The notes beneath the pieces were generated by a model. The model ran no database searches, was not told the DNA's origin, and saw only the letters and a program-made list of their open reading frames with translations. The position numbers were made by a program, and so were the translations under genes. Below, piece after piece: positions 42,175-52,012 of a stretch of DNA of 64,000 bases; within the stretch, counting starts at the first letter, position 1; the number at the start of each line of letters is the position of its first letter. This stretch comes from Zasmidium citrigriseum (taxonomy: Eukaryota; Ascomycota; Dothideomycetes; Mycosphaerellales; Mycosphaerellaceae): assembly GCA_002786025.1 (NCBI GenBank), contig NHNW01000059.1, forward strand, positions 1 through 64,000, in the 5' to 3' direction.

Positions 42175-43029
42175 ATGACGACCCAGAAGACCTACCAAAT
42201 CAACGACTCCCAGGGATCTTATCCCTTCGTTCCCTCAACAGAAGAACACAACCGCCTCGAAGAGCAAAGTGCAGGCCTCAACAAAGCAATGCTCGACAGA
42301 CCCGTATGTGCACCATTGAACCGCCCCACAAGAATTCTCGACATCGGCTGTGGCACAGGCTTTCAAACCGACCTCCTTGCCCAACTCTACCCCAACGCCG
42401 AAATCATCGGTCTTGATAAATCGCCAGTGCCAGATCTGCGCCCGAAGAGACCGAACATCACCTACATCCTGGGGGATTTGACCGACCTCTGCGGCAAACA
42501 TGAGTTGCTTCAACCCGGTACTTTCGACCTCATCTACCAGCGCATGCTCGTAATGGGCATAACCTCCTGGCCCACGCACCTGCACGTAATGAAAACCCTC
42601 CTCAAACCCGGCGGCTACCTCGAAAGCCAAGAAATGAACCTCTGGGACATCTATTCCAAAGACGAAACCCTCGTCTCACCAAACCTGAGATGTCTAGACG
42701 TCTCCGTTCGCGGGCCTTTGACGCAGGGGGTCGACGTGCAAGTGGGCAAGAAATTGCCGGACTTGATGCGGGAGGCTGGGTTTGAGGATGTGGAGTTGAG
42801 GAAGTTTCCTATGGCCTTTCGGGAGGGATGGGAGGAGAAGCCGGAGACGGAGGCGTTGGCGAGGTATTTGAATTGGGCTTGTCGGCCGATGTGGAGGTTT
42901 CTTATCGAGAAGGGGGCGAGGGAGGGGCAGGATGCTGGGGTTTTGTACAGGGAGTTTGAGAGGGAGGTTTTGGAGGGGGACGTTGGATTGCATGCGTATT
43001 TTATGGTGACAGTTGGGAGGAAGGGTTGA
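42175..43029 (+). CDS. SAM-dependent methyltransferase (Methyltransf_23/25-type)
   Basis: A single exon of 284 aa from ATG 42175 (297 if 42136 is used). Motif I ILDIGCGTGFQTDLLAQL and the acidic end of strand 2 (IIGLDKSP) bind S-adenosylmethionine. DLIYQRMLVMGI and LLKPGGYLESQEM follow in the usual order. Similar free-standing enzymes in ascomycetes include LaeA-like regulators and secondary-metabolite methyltransferases, but neither role can be shown here. Cytosolic by default. The acceptor is unknown. Confidence 0.82.
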   Translation: MTTQKTYQINDSQGSYPFVPSTEEHNRLEEQSAGLNKAMLDRPVCAPLNRPTRILDIGCGTGFQTDLLAQLYPNAEIIGLDKSPVPDLRPKRPNITYILGDLTDLCGKHELLQPGTFDLIYQRMLVMGITSWPTHLHVMKTLLKPGGYLESQEMNLWDIYSKDETLVSPNLRCLDVSVRGPLTQGVDVQVGKKLPDLMREAGFEDVELRKFPMAFREGWEEKPETEALARYLNWACRPMWRFLIEKGAREGQDAGVLYREFEREVLEGDVGLHAYFMVTVGRKG

Positions 43030-43232
43030 CTGTTGGCATGTGAAAGCCGGAATAACTTCACCACATCTCGTTTCGCCATTCTGCTCGAAGTCACACGTAG
43101 CAGAGAGCCAATATACCGTCTCGTGCTTCTTAGCGGCTCTCTACTCAGTCTCGGAAGTAAAGTTCGTGGTGGTCATGTTAGGGTTGCTACGAGGTCGTCA
43201 GCCATTGTGTAAACAGTCTCGGTGCTGTAGAC

Positions 43233-45216
43233 CTACCCAGGCAAAATGTATGGCTTGATCTTCGGCAGACGATCCAAAGTATCATCAGAGAAACCAAGAT
43301 GATCCTTGACAACTTGTCGTGGCGTCAATCCGAGCCACTGAGCAACCGAGATGTCGTTGTAGAACGGTGCCTGGAGGATTTCTGCAGCACTTATCAGCAG
43401 ACATTCATGCACCTTTGGTCGGCTCCGCATACCCAAGTAGACCAAATCCGTATCTCCAGTGTTCTCGAGGTAATGAGCATCGACAACAGGCACATATCCC
43501 GTGTCACCAGCCTGGAAGTTGAACGTTCGAGATGCTTGTGGGGCGACGTAGACTGTCAAACGGCCTTGACCAGCGAGGATGTAGTCCCACTCGTCGCTCG
43601 TAGTGTGCCAGTGGAGCTCACGCATAGCTCCTGGCTTGATCTATCACGCCATTAGCAATGAGACTGAAGGATCGATTAGCACCCGCGACGTACCGTGAAG
43701 AGTCCAACAGCAAAGTCCTTGGCGATGGGGAAAGAGCCGGTGTCCAAAATCTTGACAGAGCCTCCTGGAACTTCGTACGCCTCTTGTTGGCTCCAGTGAT
43801 AGGAGTATGTTTGATCGCCTGGGATGATGCCCGCAGGACCAGTAGACTACATAACACCCATGTCAGCATCCCATTTGTCTTCAGGGCCTCAACATTGGAC
43901 ACTCACGTTCTGCTCGCTGATGTTTGCTGGCGCTGGAGTGCCAGGGAAGATGTACAGCTGCTCTTTTGGAATGTTCTTCAAATCGCTGACATCGATCCTG
44001 AGGTCCTTAGCAAGGACGGATAGCGGATTGCGAGCGAACGTCTCGGAGACCAATGCTGTGTTGTCTTCACTGAATTCACCGCTGTCAAAGACAAGCAGGA
44101 ACTCGCAGCCATCTTGAAGAGCTTGGATACTATGCGGCTTGCCCTACATTGAAGTGAGCATCTGCGTTCAATCATAATCGCAGCATCGGGGAGAGCTTAC
44201 AGCAGGGAAGAACCAAACGTCACCAGCTTGCAAATCGTCCAGGAACGTACGGCCTGCCTCGTCGACTGCAGCGACACTTGAATCTTGTCAGTACAATACA
44301 CCACGAGACCGTTGAGAAACCATGACGTACCGAACGGAGCCATTGAAGATGTATGCCCATTCGTTGGCCTGATGCCAATGTAGCTCTCGGTATGCGTTTG
44401 GAGTTAGGTACATGTCCACACCCGCCTGGATCCATGGGATCAGCAATTGTATCAGCAAACGGTATAATACGTTCTCACCATCGCGGTCGCCACAGGGAGC
44501 TCATTTGTGTTCTGTTGACGTGCCCAGCCAGATGCATACACGCTGCCGTGTCGGTTGTGACTGAGGCCCAAAGGCCACTTCGCATTGGGCACACTACCAG
44601 AGTCCGTGCCAGGTGGGGCGTACAGATCGGGGTTCTGCTTCTCGAGAGGTCGGTTGCGAGGGCCTGGGTCTGTTGGGGCGTCGGTGGACTACATTGATAT
44701 CAGCAACTGAAATCGAAGTCGAGAGAGAACACCACTTACACCGCGGATTGGCTGTGGGTTGTCGACTTCGCTGCATTGCAGTCAGATATATTTCCTCTAG
44801 CTTTGACCATGCATTTCGTGCTCTTACTTCAAGTCAAGATATAGTCCCAAGTCTTCACTCTCAGTCTGGCCGGGAACAAGCTGGAACTGATCTGAAGGAA
44901 CAACGGCTGGAAGCTCGGTATTGACGGGATTTGATGGATTGTAACCAACAAGATTGGTTGGCCCTAGATACCACAATCAGTCCCCTTCAAAGATCGCCGC
45001 TTGTTCCTCAACTATACCTCTTAGCTGACCGCTTCCTTCTGTCGGTCCGAGTGGTGTTTCTGTTGGCACCGAGAGGAACTCGAATGGAGGCGCTCCGCTT
45101 TCTTCAGAGCCAGGATATTGTCTTCTTTCGATCATGGTCGGCATTGGTTTAGGTGCAGCCCATGATGATGCAACAAGTGTTGCCGCAACCAAGTAGCTGC
45201 GCATTGGAGGAGCCAT
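43233..45216 (-). CDS. Oxalate decarboxylase, bicupin, secreted
   Basis: Nine exons, 45216-45018, 44963-44828, 44770-44740, 44688-44479, 44425-44331, 44276-44201, 44143-43907, 43846-43694 and 43640-43233, give 514 aa with the frame kept throughout. The start MAPPMRSYLVAATLVASSWA is a signal peptide. Both cupin domains carry the Mn-binding pattern: RELHWHQANEWAYI with PHSIQAL, and RELHWHTTSDEWDYI with DAHYLEN. The family converts oxalate to formate and CO2, protecting the fungus from its own or host oxalate. Exon 3 is only 31 bp. An upstream in-frame stretch to 45366 lacks support as coding. Confidence 0.92.
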
Positions 45217-48099
45217 GGTGTTGTGAACTGCCGAAACAAACAAAGCTGAATGCGCCGAGAGCTCACAATACCTGGGAGGATGGATGATACTTTGTAGGAG
45301 CAGGAAGTCTGGCCGTTTATATATTGAGTTAAAGCCTCGGACAAGCCATTTGTAACTTTCAGCCATGATGTCTCACATCGGCGTCGATTAGGCGATGACG
45401 GGATCATGGCGGAGTGGCGGATACCCTACCTTTGGTGTATGCGCAGTAGACACTTGACCATCGTGATCACAACTCTCCAGCAGGCAGATGCGCCGGGGAG
45501 CTGAAGTGATGCATAGTCGGTATAGAGCATCCTGCTGCGGCCAACTAAACGACCGTTCCTGCATTAGCGTATCTCGATGGCAGCGTTGATCAATTTCGAT
45601 GGCGCCTGGCCCAACGGACGCGGACGTAGGATGTGTCCCGATGGAAGACCACCAACAAGCGTAGACTCACGATCCGTCATGCGGTATGCCAGATCCAGGA
45701 AACGGTGGACATTGGCTGAACTTTGGTGAGGTTGCCGGGTCCTCGCGGTAAGGCTTTCCAGACTCAACTCAGTTAAGGTTGCGCCCGATGCATAAGAAAT
45801 CCAGTGCCAGTCTTTGTCAGCAGTCGTTAGGGTCGCAAGTGCTGCAGTTCAAAAGAAACAGTGCTCTCGAAAGCAGGATACTGGAGTCTTGGCTGTTTTT
45901 CCAACAGCGATAAACCTGTGCCTCAAGCTCGCGAAGCCACTTTGATCGTGACTAAGCTGCTCTTCGTGGTGGTCAGCCTAAGCCTCTCGTTGGCTCTGTG
46001 CGCATCTGGGATGATGCCACACGGTGCAAGCTCTGCGCGATGTACGCTTTGCGTTTCGGCCGGCCCAGTGGGTTGAAAGAGGGCTCCAAAGTGTGCGACT
46101 GAGTCTGGTTTCGTGATCAAAGCAATTGACGCGAGCGGATAAATGTCAGTCCGGCCCCGAACGCGTCATACTCGACTCCAGCTCCTCGTTTGGACTTCGT
46201 GATCATTGCGGATGATGCGGATGCTTGTTTCGATACACCAACGCATCTGTCCTTTCATGCATAGTAACACGTGTGCATGTACGCGCATGAAGAAGTCACC
46301 TCGACCATAGCTCGGGGACTCGTTGCCATGTCGTTTGCGATGCGAGCGGCGTGGTGTGGACTGGAGTAACATCGAAAAGGCTCGGAAATAGCTCCTTGAT
46401 TGCTCGACTGTTCTTACCCGTCATAGCATCACGATGAGTCGCTCATATGGCCACGAAGCGTGCTCGAGACTCGCTCTTTCACCTCTCTCGTCATTTGAGG
46501 TACTTGACAATTCTTGTCTCTGCAGAGAGTGCGTCTTGCTTCCTTTGCTTGTGTGAGAATAGCGTCCGTGAGCCGGTGGCATGCTTCCACGGCCTCTCGT
46601 CATATCGATGCGTGGATGGATTGGATATGAATCTGGGCATTGAAATCGTCCCGACGGTGCGTCGGCGGCGTTGTTATGTGGATTGTGTTCGAGGTCGATG
46701 GTGTCGATGTACCAATGTGGACCGGAAGTCTTCTTGATGCCAAATTAGGCTGTGCGGCCGACCTATCATTCGTAAGATCTCGGTATGGTTGAGGAAACTC
46801 GGCAAATCAGGCCAAATGGTCGTGAAACGCAGTCGAAGCCAATGTGTCCCGCCAGAAAGGTGCATCGGAGAAGAGTGGCATGAGACCTTGGCGCTTTGAT
46901 GATGACTATATAGTCAACCCGAGCTTGCGTGGAGGAGACTTCTGACTGATAGAGCATTCCTTCTATAGCAGTACCGAACCTGTGAATTGGCTGTAGTGAT
47001 CATCAACAGCTTGTGAGTAATGCTCACGGCGGAGTAGAGGAATGTAGCCGTGGGCATTGGCGAATAAAGAGAGCCGATAGACATCAGTAAGACGCCTCCC
47101 GTGCTGATATGACCCAGACTTTAAGAGATCAACAACCTTTTGAATGTCACTCGCTCCGGTTCAGGCGCAATTGACGAGGGCAGGCGTCTTTCAACTGATA
47201 GCTGAGGCCAGTCGAGCGCCATGGCATGACTCAATCTGACAAGATGAGAATGAAGCATTGAGAGCCTTCACGCAGTGCCGTGCTTTTTGTGATGAACGGA
47301 GATGATGGAAGATGCAGAAAAGGAGTCTGCAATCTGGAAGTTGAGTCGGAATAAGGTTGGCGCTTGTCCCAATCTGATCGAGTGAGCGGTCCGGGCTCCG
47401 TCGGACTCCACTTCTCAGATGGTGAGAAAGAGTTGAAACCATCTCTTTCTCTTTCTCTTCCATCTCCATCTCCGTCATCATTGATGACACTCCTCTGCAT
47501 GAAACTAATTGCCAGCCAAATCGACAAGATGCTGCTTTGGCAGCAGTGTCGGTATCATTGAAAAATCCGCACAGGCCACTTTGGTCGAAGCAACGTCAAT
47601 GGATGTGCCATCGGTTCGACCGCCTCGGGATCCAGTGTTTTCTGGGAGCTTTCTCGCCTTATCCAGCGGTGCTGCAGTTTCTCGGCACATGGCAACAGGA
47701 GCTCCAACGAACCCAAGTCGTCTATCGTTCTGGAGGCTGGCTGAGAATCTACGCTTGCGACATCAAGCGCCAGGCGTCTTTCCAGATTCGGAAGGAGGCG
47801 TTCAGAAGCTCTCGCTTTGACTGGCCAGACCGCCGGATTGAAACATCTCGACATCCAACGTGGGAGCCATATGCACAATTTGGTGAGTTGTCCATGCAGC
47901 CCGGACTATTTCTCAAGCTCGAACAGCAGGCGAGCCGGTTCTCAGCTGTGTCTTTGGACGCCTTCAGCGGCAGGAATGCAGAAGCTTGGCCCAAGCCATA
48001 GATGCATCAATTTCCTGGATGGTTATTATATAGAAGGGGAGCGGCTTCCGCGAAATTGTTGGGCAAAACTCTTTGCGTACCTTCACAGCTTCATGCAAC
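45217..48099. other. 2.9-kb gene-poor stretch
   Basis: No frame here has a credible start, splice continuation or family motif. The longest (47537-48001 plus) lacks an early ATG. The stretch presumably holds the oxalate decarboxylase promoter, the promoter of the secreted protein at 48100 and decayed sequence. It does not look RIP-mutated like 1-6771. Confidence 0.4.
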
Positions 48100-49134
48100 A
48101 TGAGATCCCACTTGCCCTTGTATGCTTTGGCCGCGGTGGTAGCGCAGGCAGTGTATGCTAGACCGCCTGTCAACACCTGCGCTGCGGTCATGAAGGTCGT
48201 CAACGCGCTACATGCAGCTTCTACAGCAGCATCGTTTTGCTCGTCATTCCTTCCCATTAAGACAGCGACAGTGTGAGCAAGCGCTCGAGACGGTCAACGA
48301 GAGTCTCATGCTAATTCTCGAGAATCTAGACTCAAGTCAGCGACTACAACCGTTTACACCAGTACTTCGATAGACGGAATCGCCTCTGTAACAACGACGA
48401 CCACGACGGTCGAAGCCACCATTACACCCGCAATCCTGCTGGGCCCCGATTGCTCCCCTACTGCCACAGCAATTCCTCCAGCAAAACGCGATGCACTCGC
48501 AGCACCTAGGGTCAATCCTCTTCTAAACGCATTCGCACGATCCGCACTGTCCTCCGCGTGCAACTGCCTCTCCCTTCCGACGCCAACAACAACCATAACC
48601 TCGACCTCGACCATCAAGGCCCTCGCAGTGTCTACCTCCGTCACCAGCACCTCGATTTCCACAGTCACCACCACCAGGGGAACCACCCTCGCCTCCCCAG
48701 CCGCGACCTCAGGGCCGAGCTACTGCACCGCCAACGGACCCTACGGCTCCAGTTTCTACATCTGCACTGACACGGACATCAATAACAACAACTGTCTGCG
48801 ACAAACCACAATCACATCCGCCGGAACCCAGACTTCGTTCAATCTCTACTCCGGCAAGGTCAAAGACGGCTATTACGGAGATGCCATGCACGTCCCAGAC
48901 GGCGTCAACGGCGGACTCATAGATTTCAACTTCGTCGACCAAGAGTCAGCCAGCGATGTGGAGGTGCACTGTGACTACGGCGCACAAACTGGCGACGGAT
49001 CGTACCCGCTAAAGTGCTATAATGTTCAGGGCGTACAATATCTGTGGTATCGACCTAACGGCGGCGATCGGTTAGCGCTTGGTCTCGATGCGTTGTCGGA
49101 TGAGATCGTCACCGTGTATATGGTGTATAATTAG
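48100..49134 (+). CDS. Secreted Ser/Thr-rich cysteine-containing protein
   Basis: Exons 48100-48272 and 48330-49134 (57-bp intron, GTGAGC...TAG) give 325 aa. The signal peptide MRSHLPLYALAAVVAQAVYA is followed by a short Cys block (TCAAVMKVVNALHA, SFCSSFL), a Thr-rich mucin-like stretch, a Kex2-type KR at PAKRDA, a second Cys block (SACNCLSLP), another Thr-rich linker and a C-terminal globular domain (YCTANGPYGSSFYICTDTDI to LSDEIVTVYMVYN). The Cys/Thr arrangement recurs in predicted secreted proteins of plant-associated Dothideomycetes. Function unknown; cell-wall or effector roles are only possibilities. Confidence 0.75.
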
Positions 49135-49160
49135 ATTGCGACTTGGATGTAACGCTCCGT

Positions 49161-49200
49161 CAGCATGTGAGTGCCAAGACCCAACATCACTTGAATCAGC
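49161..49200 (+). repeat. Upstream block shared by the two tandem F-box genes (copy 1)
   Basis: ATGTGAGTGCCAAGACCC near 49165 is followed by CACTTGA. The same block stands upstream of the second F-box gene at about 50500-50535 (ATGTGACTGCCAAGACCC, then CACTTAA). It marks the left edge of a local duplication or a shared promoter element. Confidence 0.6.
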
Positions 49201-49372
49201 TGACCGGTTTTGCTGCAGCAGAAGCGAAGATATGACCGCCAAACCACATTCACTTTGACTCGCTTCCTCACTGCTTCAGCCTCCACTTCCTTCTCTTCTC
49301 TTCCGCCTACCAGCCTACTCTCTCTGATACACACACGTCCAACACCCGCCAGACACAATCACACACAGTGCC

Positions 49373-49983
49373 ATGGCAAACTCTCCTTCCGAAGAGCCGG
49401 CCGTCACTCGCGTGTTAAACACCAACGAGCTGCTCGAGCAAATTCTTCTAAATCTTGACATGAAGACCCTCCTTCTCAGCCAACGCACGGACAAGCAGTT
49501 CCAAGCGGTCATCGCCGGCTCGATCCAACTTCAGCAAGCTCTCTTCTTTCGTCATGTCCCACACAGCCAAGACGAACCCTCCAAAGGCACCCCGAATCCG
49601 CTCCTGCCACGCTGGGGAGACTTGCCAAGTTCAGTTGGATAGGCGGCTTCTTCCCTCTGAGCATCAAATGGACTCTCAACACGTCCGCCAGAACGGCAGA
49701 GCCCATCCCAAACTGGCAAAGCATGAGCTGGCGACGCATGTACCCTGCTCATGGCCCATTCACTTGGTGCTGGACTCTGTACGGCTATGCAGAAGCCCAC
49801 GTCAGTCTCTCGGGCAGATTATCGAAGAGAAAGATGAGGTACGACGAATGCATCACACTGCCTGCAGAACCGAAGACGATGGGAGAGTATGAGGATCTCA
49901 TGCTGGCGAAGGTCTGCGAATTGGGCGCTGAGGAGGATGAATTCATTGAGATGGCGATGAGGAACCCATTGTTTGGGGGGTAA
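49373..49983 (+). pseudogene. F-box protein gene, apparently frameshifted
   Basis: The first frame (49373-49642) encodes MANSPSEEPAVTRV and the F-box TNELLEQILLNLDMKTLLLS, then stops. Family-like sequence continues in another frame to 49983: FSWIGGFFPLSIKW, the conserved SWRRMYPAHGPFTW, then KTMGEYEDLM. No GT...AG intron joins the two frames, so one base appears lost near 49600. It is a paralogue of 50618-51391. Either a pseudogene or a sequencing error; the second frame is otherwise open for about 360 nt, which argues for a recent event. Confidence 0.6.
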
Positions 49984-50617
49984 GCTGACGCACATCGATT
50001 TGACGGGGCCTGACGAGGACGAGTGGAGCGAAGAGCGGCGTGAGCTGCGAGAGGCAGTGGGCGTCACCAGAACGACTTATTAGGTCAGCTTTGTCGTACC
50101 TAGCCTTGGTCTCATGGTCCAAAAGGGAGAATGTCCCAAGCGATCTTTGACTTTGTTGCAAAATAATGAGACTGCAACAAACCCTCAGGAGCTTACAGTT
50201 ATGCGCTCGTTCGGAAAGCGCTAGCTCAGGCAGAGTGGAAGATATAGGGCATGAAGTTCTGAGTAAAGGAGCTGGAGTGAGCCCAGACCAATGTCGAAGT
50301 CGTACGGCGAGGTGGAAACTAACATCAAGAGAGCAAGGCGTCTGCTACTGCTGGCCATGTAGTAGTTAGATCAAACCTGAACGAAAACGGAGCAAGTGTG
50401 AATGATGCAGCATACTTAACAGATACACGGGAAATATCTCCCTCGTCAAATCAAAACATCGAGATCTGACAGATAGCTCCAGTGAAACCAGAAGCCAGAC
50501 ATGTGACTGCCAAGACCCCAGCTTCACTTAAGCTAGCTCCTTCAGCTTCTTTCCCTCTCTTTCCTCTTCCATCAACCCTCCACCATCTCGCAACCGCCAC
50601 CTCCAACTACCACCGTC
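49984..50617. other. Intergenic region between tandem F-box genes
   Basis: 634 bp. It holds the second copy of the shared upstream block at about 50500-50535 and otherwise nothing I can name. Confidence 0.5.
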
Positions 50618-51391
50618 ATGGCGTCGCCGTCTACCGAAGAGACGTCCGCGGCACACCGCGTGCTAAACACCACCGAGCTGTTGGAGCAAATTTTGCTGGA
50701 TCTTGACACGAAGACGCTGCTACTTAGCACGCGCACCAACCGCAAGTTCAAAGACGTCATCGATGGTTCCAAGAAGCTGCAAGAAGCGCTGTTCTTCAAG
50801 CGAGCAACGGACGAGATCGGCAGCAGTCACGGAGTGGAGGGCATCAACCCTCTTCTAGTCGACATCAGAAGGGATCCAGAGCAGCCCATCGGCCGCTTCT
50901 CCATCTCGACATCGCATAGTTCAAGGTTTCAATGCCTCGCATTTGAAACCAGTAGAATCTGCATTTCTTGGACGTCAGACCTGCCTCCGCTGCGCAAGAA
51001 GGGCCACGGAGCCCCAGCCCGCAAGCGTCGCGGCGCTCCGCCGCCACCACCAGCGGCAAGACCAGAAGCCAGCTGGCGTCGCATGTACCTCTGTCACGGT
51101 ATCAAGGATCTTCAGGGCATCGATATGGGACGGACTGAGCATGGAGAAGGCATAGGGCCGCACTACGTGCGCGTGCCTGGAAAGCCATTGGTCATGTCTG
51201 CACTCGAGGAGCTGGTCTGGAAGGAGTACAAGCCCATGCTCAAAACGACCCGAGAGCTGCGGAAAGAGGACAGGTGGTATGACAAGGCGTTTCTCAACGA
51301 TGAAGTGTTGTACAGTCTGTGGCTCGACGATATTCTCGACGATAAGGGATGGGCCGAGGCACAAGAGTTGGGCCCACGACGCCGCTGGTGA
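50618..51391 (+). CDS. F-box protein (Mycosphaerellaceae-type expanded family)
   Basis: A single exon of 257 aa. The F-box occupies about residues 13-55 (RVLNTTELLEQILLDLDTKT, LLSTRTNRKFKDVIDGS, LQEALFF). The C-terminal part has the block ASWRRMYLCHGIKDLQ after a basic proline-rich insert (RKRRGAPPPPPAARPE). Related single-exon F-box proteins are highly expanded in Dothideomycetes and presumably recruit substrates to SCF complexes. Intact, unlike its neighbour at 49373. Confidence 0.75.
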   Translation: MASPSTEETSAAHRVLNTTELLEQILLDLDTKTLLLSTRTNRKFKDVIDGSKKLQEALFFKRATDEIGSSHGVEGINPLLVDIRRDPEQPIGRFSISTSHSSRFQCLAFETSRICISWTSDLPPLRKKGHGAPARKRRGAPPPPPAARPEASWRRMYLCHGIKDLQGIDMGRTEHGEGIGPHYVRVPGKPLVMSALEELVWKEYKPMLKTTRELRKEDRWYDKAFLNDEVLYSLWLDDILDDKGWAEAQELGPRRRW

Positions 51392-52012
51392 TGTTAGGGA
51401 TGGGCAGATGTGATGTGGAATGGAGCAGATCGGCGAAGCGAGAAACAGGCAAAATGAACCACAGTGGAGAAGGAGGAGCGCAGCAAAGAATAGGTCTGGT
51501 GTAAAACAGAATCCTCGTCACCGCTGGATACGGCTGCTTCCTAGATCCTCAAAAGCAGACAAAAGAAAGTGCATGAAGTTTGGTATTAATTCCATTTCAT
51601 TCACGTCCACAGCGGGACAAAAGAAACTCCAGATCCACCACCCCTTTCCTCAAAAAGGGGGCAGTCATAGATCCAGCAGAGTAGAGAGTATCGCACGGGG
51701 GGTATCCATCTATTCGTACATTTTTCGCATCAAAAACCAAAACCCCCACGCATCAGCTCACGCATGCCCATCAAGCAAGTGAAACGCTCGGCAGCGGCTG
51801 TCCACATCTGGTTTTCCATCATCCCAGCCAGCGCCTCGCAAGAGGGCGAAAGCAAAACTCCAGACTCCATCGCTAAAAGCAAGACTCCACGGCCGTTCCC
51901 GGTAAAATGCATTAGTGTATGTATGCCTCGTGGACAAAAGAGACCCAGCGTCCTGTTTCTCAAGGGAGGGTGTGAAAGCAAAAGCAAAAACGCCGGATCC
52001 CATGCGATTCAG
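51392..52012. other. Convergent 3' intergenic region
   Basis: 621 bp between the F-box stop and the PPR gene stop. Open frames are shadows of composition. No gene seen. Confidence 0.4.

Noticed and set aside
45217..45366. 50-residue extension upstream of the oxalate decarboxylase signal peptide
   Set aside because: A signal peptide must be N-terminal; the ATG at 45216 gives one directly.
47537..48001. 154-codon frame in the gene-poor region
   Set aside because: No ATG near the start, no recognisable motif and no splice partner. Left uncalled, though a weakly expressed gene cannot be excluded.
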